Shown here: one piece after another, positions 1 through 8,084 of the stretch
Position numbering within the stretch: position 1 is the first letter of the stretch
Layout: each line of letters begins with the position of its first letter
Origin: Agrobacterium sp. RAC06
GTDB taxonomy: Bacteria; Pseudomonadota; Alphaproteobacteria; Rhizobiales; Rhizobiaceae
DNA length: 64,000 nt
Assembly (NCBI RefSeq): GCF_001713475.1
Contig: NZ_CP016499.1
Span: 1,922,001 to 1,986,000, forward strand
Direction: 5' to 3'
Program-made: the position numbers and the translations under genes
Notes under the pieces: generated by a model
Told to the model about the DNA's origin: nothing
Databases searched by the model: none
Seen by the model: the letters and a program-made list of their open reading frames with translations, nothing else

Positions 1-233
1 AAATCACCACACGAACGCAATAGTTGGCAGTATCGCTGGGAGCGGAGAGAATTGTGCCGGTCTTGAGTTGGGCCACCACCTGGCCTAGAGCCCTAGCTCG
101 TTGGCGAGATGAGGCCGCTATGGCCTCGATTCCGCTTTCGGGCACCGCCAGCGGATGCCCCGTCGTCCAATATGGCGGCACATAGCTGCCCCTCCCCCGA
201 AAACGCTCACCTCACCTCCAGCTTGGCGCTCCC

Positions 234-543
234 GAGCGGAAATTATTGCCGCTCTCCCGCCATGTTGACGTCAGCCCAAAGCCAGGGCACAAACATGGCA
301 TCCACGGTCGCTCGCGGCAGGAAAACATAGGGAAATCAAAGGCAATTTTGCTAAGCATCTGAAATAATGTGAGAATCCAGGTTCTCCAGGCGGGCCAATT
401 TAGGTCGGTTTTCCGCGTAGATTTGGCGGCTGTTTCTCACAGAAAAATGCGACGTCTTCTCAACAACTTGAGCACTTACGACATCTGTTTTTCAGGTCAT
501 CCGTCGTGCTCAATTGGGTCTCGTAAGATTGGCTGGGGACCCT
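234..543 (+). repeat. Dispersed ~310-bp repeat, copy 1
   Basis: First of a family of repeats in this window. It opens with a near-palindrome (GAGCGG, AT-rich centre, GCCGCTC at 234-254). It continues through shared blocks such as GTTGACGTCAGCCCAAAGCC, TCTCCAGGCGGGCCA and CTTCTCAACAACTTGAGCA, and ends in GGCTGGGGACCC at 531-543. The same order of blocks recurs at 7704-8013 and 26866-27173, and with an internal deletion at 36891-37073. Similarity to the 22171-22254 fragment extends upstream of the palindrome to about 172. No reading frame is conserved between copies, so I treat it as non-coding. It lies upstream of the tct module. Confidence 0.85.
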
Positions 544-1003
544 CATTCCGATACTGAGCCAGCAGAATTTGACCGCGTTTCCGGGCGATATGCGGTTGAC
601 TGCCTCATAGCTCTCACGGTCTCCCGCCCACCTTGTGGTCGATGCTTTATCGTCCCGATCAATCAGAAACCGGATCCAACGGTTGCGACTGTAGGAGGAG
701 GCAGTTGCCGCTTCCGCCTAACACGGCGGCGGCTTCCTTCGTCGGATCGATCTGGGCGGTAGCAATTTGCCTGATCTCTGCTTCGCTTTTCAGTACGAGC
801 CGCCAAGTCATCTTGCTTACTGCACCGTCACCTTCTGGGATCTGCCCGAACAGGCCTGAAAGATCTCGGCTTGCCACGCATCCTGTCCGGAGTTGTACCG
901 GGCGACCTGACTCGTATCCCGGTGACCTGTTTGACGACGAAGGGTTCCTGTTTGAGAAGGTGATGCCACAACTGACCGCGCCTGTTGAACGCGCGAGCAA
1001 TGA
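544..1003. other. Region with no recognised gene
   Basis: Short open frames exist on both strands (for example 659-1000 on the minus strand), but none has a convincing start, family motif or good ribosome binding site. The stretch separates repeat copy 1 from the tctE stop codon. Positions 1-233 likewise hold nothing recognisable apart from the upstream flank of the repeat. Confidence 0.5.
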
Positions 1004-2377
1004 CTAATGCTGATCTAAAGGCAAACGGATCTCGAAACGTGCGCCCTTTTGGGAAGAGACGCATAGGGAATTCCCTCCATGCGCTTCGGCGATATCGGCA
1101 ACGATGGCAAGCCCCAGGCCACAGCCATCGCCAAAGTCGAGATCGGCTCGAAAGAAGCGGTCAAAGACCCTGTCCCGAAGTTCTTCATTGATCCCGGGAC
1201 CGTCGTCCTCCACGACGATGGCAACCTCTTCCTTTGAGAACGACAGCATGACATCCAGCTCGCCGCCTTCGCGCAAACCGTAGCGCAACGCGTTGTCCAA
1301 CAGATTGGCCATCATCTCTTCAATCATGACAGGATCGCAAACAACTGACCTTGATATTCCATCGACTTCAAAGCCGACTGAGATGTCGTTGAGGAGCTGG
1401 ACCTCTGCAAAGGCGCGAACTTTGGCCGAAACGAGAGCAACGAGATCAGTCTCTTCGAATAGGGCCCGCAGACTTCGCCCGCGCACGCGTTCGAGGGAAA
1501 GCAACTGATTGGTGAGCCGGCCGGTCGCGCGGGCGGATTGCGCTATGGATGCGACACGCTGCCGAAGGGTGTTCTCGTCAGGGGAGGACACGGCCGCCTC
1601 CGCCTGCGTAACGATCGAGGCGATCGGGTTGCGGAGCTGATGCGCGGCATCGGAGATGAATGCCGAACGGATCTCGAACGCCTTCGACAGACGTTCGAAC
1701 AAGGAATTGGTCGTCTGGACGAGCGGACGCAGCTCCACCGGGATCCATCGGCGGATTGGCCTGAGATCATCGGGGGTTCTGAGGCTGATCGCATTTTGGA
1801 GGTCGAGCAGAGGCTTCAGCCCGAGCTTGATCCCGAACCAGAGGATCACGGCGGCCGACAAGATGATGGTCGCCAACAGCGCTATGCTCTGAAACAGAAG
1901 ATCACGGCTCAAGGCGGCGCGTTGAGATACAGTCTGCCAGACCTCGACGGTCATCCACCCCTGTAATCTCGGCTGGTTGAGGAATTCCCGCAAAACGACG
2001 GATCGAACCTCTAGCCCGAGATATGTGCTGTCAAAGAAAAACGGCTTGCCGCTCTGTATGTCAGAAGCATCCGGCACGTCCGGCGGATCGGAATAGCCAG
2101 TCACGAAGCCACCACCCGGCCCAGTGATGCGATAGTAAACCGGATCGCCCAAAGCGGTGGTCAATTCTTCCAGAAGCTGTTCGGTGAGAATGTCACCCTC
2201 GGAGATCGCGACATCGCGCGAGATCGTCAAGGCGACGGCCAGAAGCGTGTTGTCGTAAAGCGTCTGGGAGAGCCGTTGGGCCTCTTCGAAGCGCGCATAG
2301 GAAGCGATGCCCGCGATGACGATCAGAGGCAGAATGAGAAGCAGGAACAGTCTGGAGCGAAGCGAAAGGCGCCTCAT
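1004..2377 (-). CDS. tctE: TctE-type sensor histidine kinase
   Basis: Membrane histidine kinase of 457 residues, likely sensing tricarboxylates and controlling the divergent tctC-tctA genes. Visible parts: an N-terminal membrane segment (about 8-26), a periplasmic loop of about 130 residues, a second membrane segment (about 162-182), a linker, and the H-box DAAHQLRNPI with the phosphorylated His near 246. The N-box (NLLDNALRYGL) and G-boxes (EDDGPGI, GCGLGLAI) complete the ATPase domain. The short periplasmic loop and tct neighbourhood fit the TctE family. Its ATG overlaps the tctD stop by 4 nt, so the two are translationally coupled. The gene looks intact although its partner has a nonsense codon. 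Confidence 0.85.
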   Translation of the reverse strand: MRRLSLRSRLFLLLILPLIVIAGIASYARFEEAQRLSQTLYDNTLLAVALTISRDVAISEGDILTEQLLEELTTALGDPVYYRITGPGGGFVTGYSDPPDVPDASDIQSGKPFFFDSTYLGLEVRSVVLREFLNQPRLQGWMTVEVWQTVSQRAALSRDLLFQSIALLATIILSAAVILWFGIKLGLKPLLDLQNAISLRTPDDLRPIRRWIPVELRPLVQTTNSLFERLSKAFEIRSAFISDAAHQLRNPIASIVTQAEAAVSSPDENTLRQRVASIAQSARATGRLTNQLLSLERVRGRSLRALFEETDLVALVSAKVRAFAEVQLLNDISVGFEVDGISRSVVCDPVMIEEMMANLLDNALRYGLREGGELDVMLSFSKEEVAIVVEDDGPGINEELRDRVFDRFFRADLDFGDGCGLGLAIVADIAEAHGGNSLCVSSQKGARFEIRLPLDQH

Positions 2378-3045
2378 GCCGGCCCTACATTCAGCATATA
2401 ACCGAGGCCGCGCGCCGTCTTGATTTCCACTTGCGTCCCATCGAGTTTCCGTCGAAGCCTCGAGACCAGGAGCTCGATCGCGTTGGCTTCCACTTCAGCT
2501 CCCGCGCCATAGAGCGACGAGAAAATCCTCTCTCGATCCATAAGCTTGCCCTTGTGGTCAAGCAGCAGTTCGAAAAGTGCGAGTTCGCGCCGGGGCAGAT
2601 CGATCCTTTTGTCCTTGTGCATGATGACGCGCTGTTGACGATCGTAAACGAGGTCGCCGATCAGTTCCTGTTCCGGCATAAGCTGCGGCCTTCGACGCGT
2701 GAGTGCCCTCAAGCGCGCCATCAGTTCGGCCATCTCGAACGGCTTCACGAGATAATCATCCGCACCGGCATCGAGGCCAACGACGCGATCGGACGTCTTG
2801 CCCATGGCGGTGAGCATCAAAACCGGCGTGGTGTCTCCACGGCTGCGCATCCGTTTGGTGACTTCGATCCCCGTCAGACCAGGAAGATTGATGTCGATGA
2901 TGGCGACATCGGCGGTCTCAGTTCGCAGGAAAGTGTCAGCAGCAAGACCGTCATCGAGATGATCCACCCCATGACCTTGATCCCGCAAGGCGTCCTCGAT
3001 GCCTTTTGCCAGGCTCCTGTTGTCCTAGACCAGAATGATCCGCAC
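2374..3045 (-). pseudogene. tctD: TctD-type response regulator interrupted by TAG at codon 7
   Basis: OmpR-class regulator: receiver domain with phosphoacceptor Asp near residue 51 (IIDINLPGLTG), conserved Thr and Lys (MLTAMGK, LVKPFE), and a winged-helix output ending in TARGLGYML. Reading upstream from the coding block, the frame gives GTG CGG ATC ATT CTG GTC TAG GAC AAC, that is MRIILV-stop-DN. The expected ILVEDN motif therefore has its Glu codon (GAG) replaced by TAG at 3027-3025. The start is a GTG at 3045 with AGGAAT upstream. The next in-frame candidate start, TTG at 2988, would delete the first receiver strand and acidic pocket, so a working product is unlikely unless the stop is suppressed. 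A sequencing error is possible. Confidence 0.8.
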
Positions 3046-3188
3046 CGCAGTAGAATTCCTTTACGGACAGCTTATCGACAGAAAAACTCACTATGAGAGC
3101 TAGAAGCAGATTTGGCGAGGAGAAATCAAGTCTGTGCAAGCTTTGTGGAAACCGGCAGATCAGATCGCCGGATTGGGAGGATAACACT

Positions 3189-4292
3189 ATGCTAAACAAC
3201 ACTTTGCGCCGCCGAACGACGTTGGGTCTGATGGCAGGACTTCTGGCCGCATGTCTCGCAGGACCTGCGGCAGCCGAAGTCAATTTCGCGGGCAAGACGA
3301 TCGAGTGGATCATTCCGTTCTCTGCCGGCGGCGGATCTGACACCTGGGGCCGTTTTAATGCACAACTGCTCGGCAAATATCTCCCCGGCAACCCGGTGGT
3401 GGTGGTCGTCAACGAACCGGGCGGCGGCTCGACCAAGGGGAGCAACCTGTTTGCCGCGCGCGCCAAGCCCGATGGTCTGATGATCCTCGGGACCTCGGCA
3501 TCCACGCAGTTCCCCTATCTGCTCGGCGATCCGCGCGTACGCTACGAATACAAAGACTGGAAGATCGCGATGGCGAGCCCGACGGGTGGCGTAGTCTACA
3601 CCACGCCGACACTTGGTCTCAAAAGCGTTGATGACATCGGCATGCTCAAGGGCAAGGATCTCGTCTATGCGAGCCAGGGCGCGACTTCGCTTGATCTTGT
3701 GCCACTGCTCGGCTTCCGGGCGATGGATCTGAACGTGCAGCACGTCTTCGGCTTCAAGGGGCGCGGAGATGGCCGCCTCGCCTTCGAACGCGAAGAAGTC
3801 AACATCGATTTCCAGACCTCATCTGCCTACATGAAGAGCGTTCAGCCGCTCGTTGAGGCCGGTCAGGCGGTTCCGCTCTTTAGCCTTGGCGTCCTCGACG
3901 CAGCCGGCAATGTGGTGCGGGATCCGACCTTCCCCGACCTGCCAACATATCCCGAAGCCTATGAGAAGCTGACAGGTCAGAAGCCCAGCGGCCCTGCTTA
4001 CGATGCCTATATGGCTTTCTATGTTGCCGGCTTTCCGGCTCAGAAGATGGTGTTCCTGCCCAAGGATACGCCGGACGAGATCGTTGCCGCCTACCAGAAG
4101 GCCTTCGAAGACATGAAGTCCGACCCTGACTATAAGGCCAATGCGGAAGCCGTGCTCGGCACCTATGAGCAGGTGACCGGCGAACTTGCGCAGGCGCTGT
4201 TCGACAAGGCAACGGATCTGGCACCTGAGTTGCGAAAGCAAGTCGCCGACATGCTGGCTGAGACCTACGGCGTGAAACTCGGTCAAGACTGA
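3189..4292 (+). CDS. tctC: Tripartite tricarboxylate transporter binding protein TctC
   Basis: Periplasmic solute receptor (Bug/TctC family) of 367 residues that hands a carboxylate such as citrate to the TctA/TctB membrane unit. The start is the ATG at 3189, preceded by GGGAGG at 3175-3180. It gives a signal peptide with a basic start (LRRRTT), a hydrophobic stretch and an AAA-EV cleavage region. A longer frame from 3093 exists but would put 32 charged residues before the signal. The mature N-terminus (KTIEWIIPFSAGGGSDTWGR) is the classic Bug-family opening. A strong hairpin follows the stop, before tctA, as expected when the receptor is made in excess over the permease. Confidence 0.9.
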   Translation: MLNNTLRRRTTLGLMAGLLAACLAGPAAAEVNFAGKTIEWIIPFSAGGGSDTWGRFNAQLLGKYLPGNPVVVVVNEPGGGSTKGSNLFAARAKPDGLMILGTSASTQFPYLLGDPRVRYEYKDWKIAMASPTGGVVYTTPTLGLKSVDDIGMLKGKDLVYASQGATSLDLVPLLGFRAMDLNVQHVFGFKGRGDGRLAFEREEVNIDFQTSSAYMKSVQPLVEAGQAVPLFSLGVLDAAGNVVRDPTFPDLPTYPEAYEKLTGQKPSGPAYDAYMAFYVAGFPAQKMVFLPKDTPDEIVAAYQKAFEDMKSDPDYKANAEAVLGTYEQVTGELAQALFDKATDLAPELRKQVADMLAETYGVKLGQD

Positions 4293-4302
4293 TCGATTGA
4301 AA

Positions 4303-4333
4303 GGCGGGTCGCCTTAAGCAAGCGCGACCCGCC
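4303..4333 (+). terminator. Intercistronic hairpin between tctC and tctA
   Basis: GGCGGGTCGC at 4303-4312 pairs with GCGACCCGCC at 4324-4333, a perfect 10-bp stem around an 11-nt loop. No T-run follows directly, so it may act as an attenuator or 3' mRNA stabiliser rather than a full terminator. It would favour high tctC expression relative to tctA. Confidence 0.7.
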
Positions 4334-4399
4334 ACTTCTCACACCTCCCCACAATTTACCCAATGTCGCGCTGGTCGCGGCAAACGCGGAGTCATAACC

Positions 4400-6394
4400 G
4401 TGATCGAGACCCTGTTGTCTGCCTTGGGTTCACTCCTGGCAGTTGAACACCTTTTCTTCATGCTGATCGGCGTCTCGGTTGGCCTGGTCATCGGGGTAAT
4501 CCCTGGTCTGGGCGGCATCGCTGGGCTGTCCCTGCTTATTCCGTTTCTTTATGGAATGGACGAGATCAGTGCGCTTGCCATGCTTATCGGTCTTGTCGCC
4601 GTTATCCCCACCTCCGACACCTTTTCGTCGGTGCTGATGGGCATACCCGGCTCGTCGGCGAGCCAGGCGACAGTCCTTGATGGTTTTCCGCTTGCCCGCA
4701 ACGGGCAAGCTGCGCGGGCACTCTCTGCCGCCTTCATATCCTCCATGTTCGGAGGGGTCTTCGGTGCGATTGTCCTGACAGGTTTTGTCGTTATTGCCCG
4801 ACCGCTGATCCTGTCTTTCGGATCGGCCGAGCTTTTCATGTTGGCCTTATTCGGCCTCTCCATGGTCGCCGTTCTCGCGGGGAAGAGTCTCGCCAAGGGT
4901 CTTGCGGCCTGCTGTGTCGGCTTGATCATTGGCTCGATCGGCGGCGCACCTGCTACCGGCGAATTCCGGATGATCTTCGGATCCGACTATCTTTATGACG
5001 GAATTCCTCTGGTCATTGTCGGTCTTGGCTTCTTCGCAATCCCGGAAATCGCCGATCTGCTGCGCCGCAATGCTGCAATTGCACAGGGCAATGCACTTGG
5101 CGCAGGTTGGTTTCAGGGATTGCGGGACTGGTGGGCCAATGTCTGGCTTTCGATCCGCTGTTCGGGGTTTGGATGCATCATCGGCGCCATTCCTGGACTC
5201 GGCGGGTCCGTAGTGGACTGGATTGCCTATGGCCACGCCGTTCAGACAGTCAAAAAGGATCCTCAATTCGGCAAAGGCGATATCCGTGGCGTGATTGCGC
5301 CGGAAAGCGCCAACAATGCCATGCAGGGCGGCGCGCTCCTACCCACGATGCTGTTTGGCATCCCTGGCTCCGGTGCCATGGCCGTTTTCCTCGGCGGCAT
5401 GGTGCTGCTCGGCATTGAGCCTGGTCCCTCCATGGTCGGCACGGACCTCAACATCACGTATTCCATCATCTGGTCGCTGGCCCTTGCCAACATCTTCGGC
5501 GCCGGGATCTGCCTTTTGCTTGCGTTGCCGATCTCGAAGCTGACGCAAATACCCTTCCAGAAGCTGGCCCCTTTCATGATCGTGCTGATCTGCTTTGCGG
5601 CATTTCAAGCCACGCGCTCTCTCGCCGACCTCGTTGCTTTGGTCGGGCTTGGCGTGCTCGGCGTATTGATGAAGCGTTTCGGTTGGCCAAGACCTGCTCT
5701 GCTGATCGGATATGTCCTCGCACCTCAGGCCGAAACCTATTTCTACCAGGCCCTCCAGTTCAACGGATGGGCTTTCCTTGGTCGCCCGGGCGTTATCGCG
5801 CTTGGTCTCATGACCCTTGCTTCTGTATGGTTCGGGCTTCGCAACCGTGTGGATGAGAGCGCGCCCACCGCCGGTTCGGACCAGCAGATCCACAAGCTGA
5901 CGGACAAAGCCAGCCGTCTGCCGCAGCTAGCCTTTGGTGCAGGCATTACAGCAATCTTTTTGCTCGCCGCCGAGGACTCCCTGAACCATGGGTTCCTCGC
6001 CCAGGTCTTCCCTCTATCGGTAGCGCTGATCGGCCTAGTGATGAGTGCGATACTGCTGCCTCAACTCTGGTTTTCCAAGGCTGGCCATCACGCCCACTGC
6101 GACAACGAACTGACCGGCGACCATGTCGGCCAGGACGGCATGGGTAATCTGTGGGGCGGACTGGCCTGGATTACGGGACTTGTCGCCATGACAGCGCTGG
6201 TTGGCTTCTATCTCGCGCTGCTCGTCTTCTTTCCCGTCTTTCTCAGGGTCAGGGCTCAGACCGGCTGGCTGGCAACAGTCATCATGACCGCGGCAGCCGC
6301 AGGCTTCGTCCTTCTGCTTGCCTGGGCGCTGTCCCTCAATTTCCCCAGCGGTGTGCTCCAGGACTTCGCAGACCTCCCCTGGCCGCTCCGGTGA
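4400..6394 (+). CDS. tctA: Fused TctA-TctB tricarboxylate transporter membrane protein
   Basis: Polytopic membrane protein of 664 residues, clearly longer than the usual ~500 of TctA. The first ~500 residues carry the TctA signature repeats (GVIPGLGGIAG near the N-terminus, GAIPGLGGSVVDW mid-protein) and many membrane segments. The last ~150 residues, after a polar linker, contain about four further hydrophobic segments matching the layout of the small subunit TctB, which has no separate gene here. The start is GTG at 4400 with CGGAG upstream. Together with TctC it forms an ion-driven uptake system for tri- or related carboxylates. Followed by a perfect 12-bp hairpin and then the PrpF-family gene. 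Confidence 0.82.
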   Translation: MIETLLSALGSLLAVEHLFFMLIGVSVGLVIGVIPGLGGIAGLSLLIPFLYGMDEISALAMLIGLVAVIPTSDTFSSVLMGIPGSSASQATVLDGFPLARNGQAARALSAAFISSMFGGVFGAIVLTGFVVIARPLILSFGSAELFMLALFGLSMVAVLAGKSLAKGLAACCVGLIIGSIGGAPATGEFRMIFGSDYLYDGIPLVIVGLGFFAIPEIADLLRRNAAIAQGNALGAGWFQGLRDWWANVWLSIRCSGFGCIIGAIPGLGGSVVDWIAYGHAVQTVKKDPQFGKGDIRGVIAPESANNAMQGGALLPTMLFGIPGSGAMAVFLGGMVLLGIEPGPSMVGTDLNITYSIIWSLALANIFGAGICLLLALPISKLTQIPFQKLAPFMIVLICFAAFQATRSLADLVALVGLGVLGVLMKRFGWPRPALLIGYVLAPQAETYFYQALQFNGWAFLGRPGVIALGLMTLASVWFGLRNRVDESAPTAGSDQQIHKLTDKASRLPQLAFGAGITAIFLLAAEDSLNHGFLAQVFPLSVALIGLVMSAILLPQLWFSKAGHHAHCDNELTGDHVGQDGMGNLWGGLAWITGLVAMTALVGFYLALLVFFPVFLRVRAQTGWLATVIMTAAAAGFVLLLAWALSLNFPSGVLQDFADLPWPLR

Positions 6395-6404
6395 CGCCAC
6401 CGCT

Positions 6405-6432
6405 GCCCGGCTCGGGGAGACCCGAGCCGGGC
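6405..6432 (+). terminator. Strong hairpin between tctA and the PrpF-family gene
   Basis: GCCCGGCTCGGG at 6405-6416 pairs perfectly with CCCGAGCCGGGC at 6421-6432 around a 4-nt loop, followed by TGTTT. This is a possible terminator or attenuator lying 10 nt after the tctA stop and 37 nt before the next start codon. Confidence 0.72.
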
Positions 6433-6469
6433 TGTTTCCCTGACTTTCATTTCATCGATGGAGACGAGC

Positions 6470-7543
6470 ATGGCGCAGACTGCCATTCCCTTCCTGTTCA
6501 TGCGCGGGGGAACATCCCGCGGCCCATACTTCCGCCGCGAAGATCTGCCGAGCGAGCTTGTCGACCTTGAGCGCGTGCTGGTGGCGGCGCTTGGCTCTGG
6601 CCATCCGCTCAACATCGACGGCATTGGCGGCGGCACGGCGGTCACGACCAAGGTGGCCATGCTGTCGAAATCGAAGGAACCTGGCTGTGATGTCGATTAC
6701 TTCTTCGCCCAGGTGAGCGTCGCGGACCGGAAAGTCGATTTCAGGCCGACATGCGGCAATATCCTTTCCGGTGTCGGGCCGGCAGCCATCGAACTCGGCA
6801 TCGTGCCGACAACCGAGGACGTAACGCGTGTACGCATCCATTCGGTCAATACCGGCGCAAAGGTGGAAGCTGTCGTGCAGACCCCAGGCGGCACCGTGTC
6901 TTACGAGGGGGATGCCTCCATTGATGGTGTGCCCGGAACAGCCGCTCCGATCTATCTCAACTTCATGGACGTGGTCGGGTCATCGACAGGCGCCTTGCTG
7001 CCAACTGGCAATCTGGTCGACGAGATCGACGGCATAGCCGTGACCTGCATGGACGTCGCCATGCCCATCGTCATCGCGCGCGCTGATGCCTTCGGACTTT
7101 CAGGCTACGAGACGGTGGAAGAGTTGGACGCAAATCGCGCATTCTATGAGCGGATGGAGCCGATCCGCCGCGAGGCGGGGCTGCGGATGGGCATGGGTGA
7201 CGTCTTAAGCTCCGTCGTTCCGAAGTTCGCGTTGCTATCGCCCCCGCGAGACGGCGGAACGATTACCGCGCGTTACTTTATGCCACTCAACTGCCATCCC
7301 ACCATGGCAGTCACGGGTGCGCAGTGCCTTGCGTCCTGCGTTCTCACGCCCGGCACAGTGGTCGAAGGACTTGCCACACTTCCTGACGGCATTCCTGCTC
7401 TGGTAAAAATTGAACATCCGAGCGGCGCCATCGACGTGACTGTCGACTACGAGGACAGTTCAGAAGGCTTCGTTCTGAAGTCCGCAGGCCTACTGAGAAC
7501 GGCAAGATTGCTGGCAAGGGGAGAGGTGCTCGTCCCCAAATGA
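6470..7543 (+). CDS. PrpF/GalD-family isomerase (4-oxalomesaconate tautomerase-like)
   Basis: Protein of 357 residues of the PrpF fold (diaminopimelate-epimerase-like). The N-terminal FMRGGTSRGPYF motif, the central TCGNILSGVGP and the C-terminal NCHPTMAVTGAQCLAS motif are family hallmarks; the Cys residues supply the acid/base pair. Family members isomerise unsaturated tricarboxylates: GalD/LigU acts on 4-oxalomesaconate in gallate/protocatechuate breakdown, and PrpF on aconitate in the methylcitrate route. I start at the ATG at 6470 (GGAG at 6460-6463) rather than 6458. Placement behind a tricarboxylate transporter suggests its substrate is imported by TctABC. Which isomerisation it performs cannot be decided from the sequence. 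Confidence 0.8.
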   Translation: MAQTAIPFLFMRGGTSRGPYFRREDLPSELVDLERVLVAALGSGHPLNIDGIGGGTAVTTKVAMLSKSKEPGCDVDYFFAQVSVADRKVDFRPTCGNILSGVGPAAIELGIVPTTEDVTRVRIHSVNTGAKVEAVVQTPGGTVSYEGDASIDGVPGTAAPIYLNFMDVVGSSTGALLPTGNLVDEIDGIAVTCMDVAMPIVIARADAFGLSGYETVEELDANRAFYERMEPIRREAGLRMGMGDVLSSVVPKFALLSPPRDGGTITARYFMPLNCHPTMAVTGAQCLASCVLTPGTVVEGLATLPDGIPALVKIEHPSGAIDVTVDYEDSSEGFVLKSAGLLRTARLLARGEVLVPK

Positions 7544-7703
7544 GTTTTTTGCAAAACGAGCTCTCGTGCCTGAGTACTGGCATCGTCGTAACGGGCCGTC
7601 GTTGGTACAGGTCCTGGCTCCCTATAAGTGCTGCGGATGTCAGAGGAACCAGATCTGCAAAAGCAAAATCAAGGCACACTGCATTCTTGCGAGCCCTACT
7701 CGG

Positions 7704-8013
7704 TAAGCGGAAATGATTGCCGCTCTCCCGCCATATCGACGTCAGCCCAAAGCCAGGCCACAAAGACGGCACCCACAGTCGCTCTCGGCGGGAAAACACA
7801 GGAAAATCAAAGGATATTTTGTCAAGTCTCTGAAATCATGTGAGAATCCAGGCTCTCCAGGCGGGCCATTTTAGGTCGCTTTTCCGCTCAAAATCAGCGA
7901 CTGTTTCTCACAGAAAAAAGCGACGCCTTCTCAACAACTTGAGCAATCCTGGCTGCCGTGCTTCAGGCCATCCGTCGTGCTTGAGCGGGTCTCGCAAAAC
8001 CGGCTGGGGACCC
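7704..8013 (+). repeat. Dispersed ~310-bp repeat, copy 2
   Basis: Full-length copy with the same block order as copy 1: AAGCGGAAATGATTGCCGCT at the start, AGCCCAAAGCCAGG, TCTCCAGGCGGGCCATTTTA, TTTCTCACAGAAAAAAGCGA, and GGCTGGGGACCC at the end. It occupies most of the 541-bp gap between the PrpF-family gene and the MFS transporter, the junction between the tricarboxylate module and the metal island. Nothing else is recognisable in 7544-7703 or 8014-8084. Confidence 0.88.
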
Positions 8014-8084
8014 GCAAGCAATCTCTGTGTTGGGCACCGACATCGGACATTCCACAGATACCGAAAAACTTGTATCAGCCGATA

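Noticed and set aside
531..543. GGCTGGGGACC at the repeat ends resembles the complement of a tRNA T-arm end
   Set aside because: Only about 11 bp match and no cloverleaf can be built from the flanking sequence in any copy, so it is not a tRNA gene or a clear tRNA attachment site.
659..1064. Overlapping minus-strand open frames upstream of the tct module, possible transposase relic
   Set aside because: No transposase motif, start site or terminal inverted repeats could be identified; composition alone is not support.
2431..3096. 221-codon open frame on the plus strand opposite tctD
   Set aside because: It is the antisense shadow of a well-supported response regulator gene and has no family motif.
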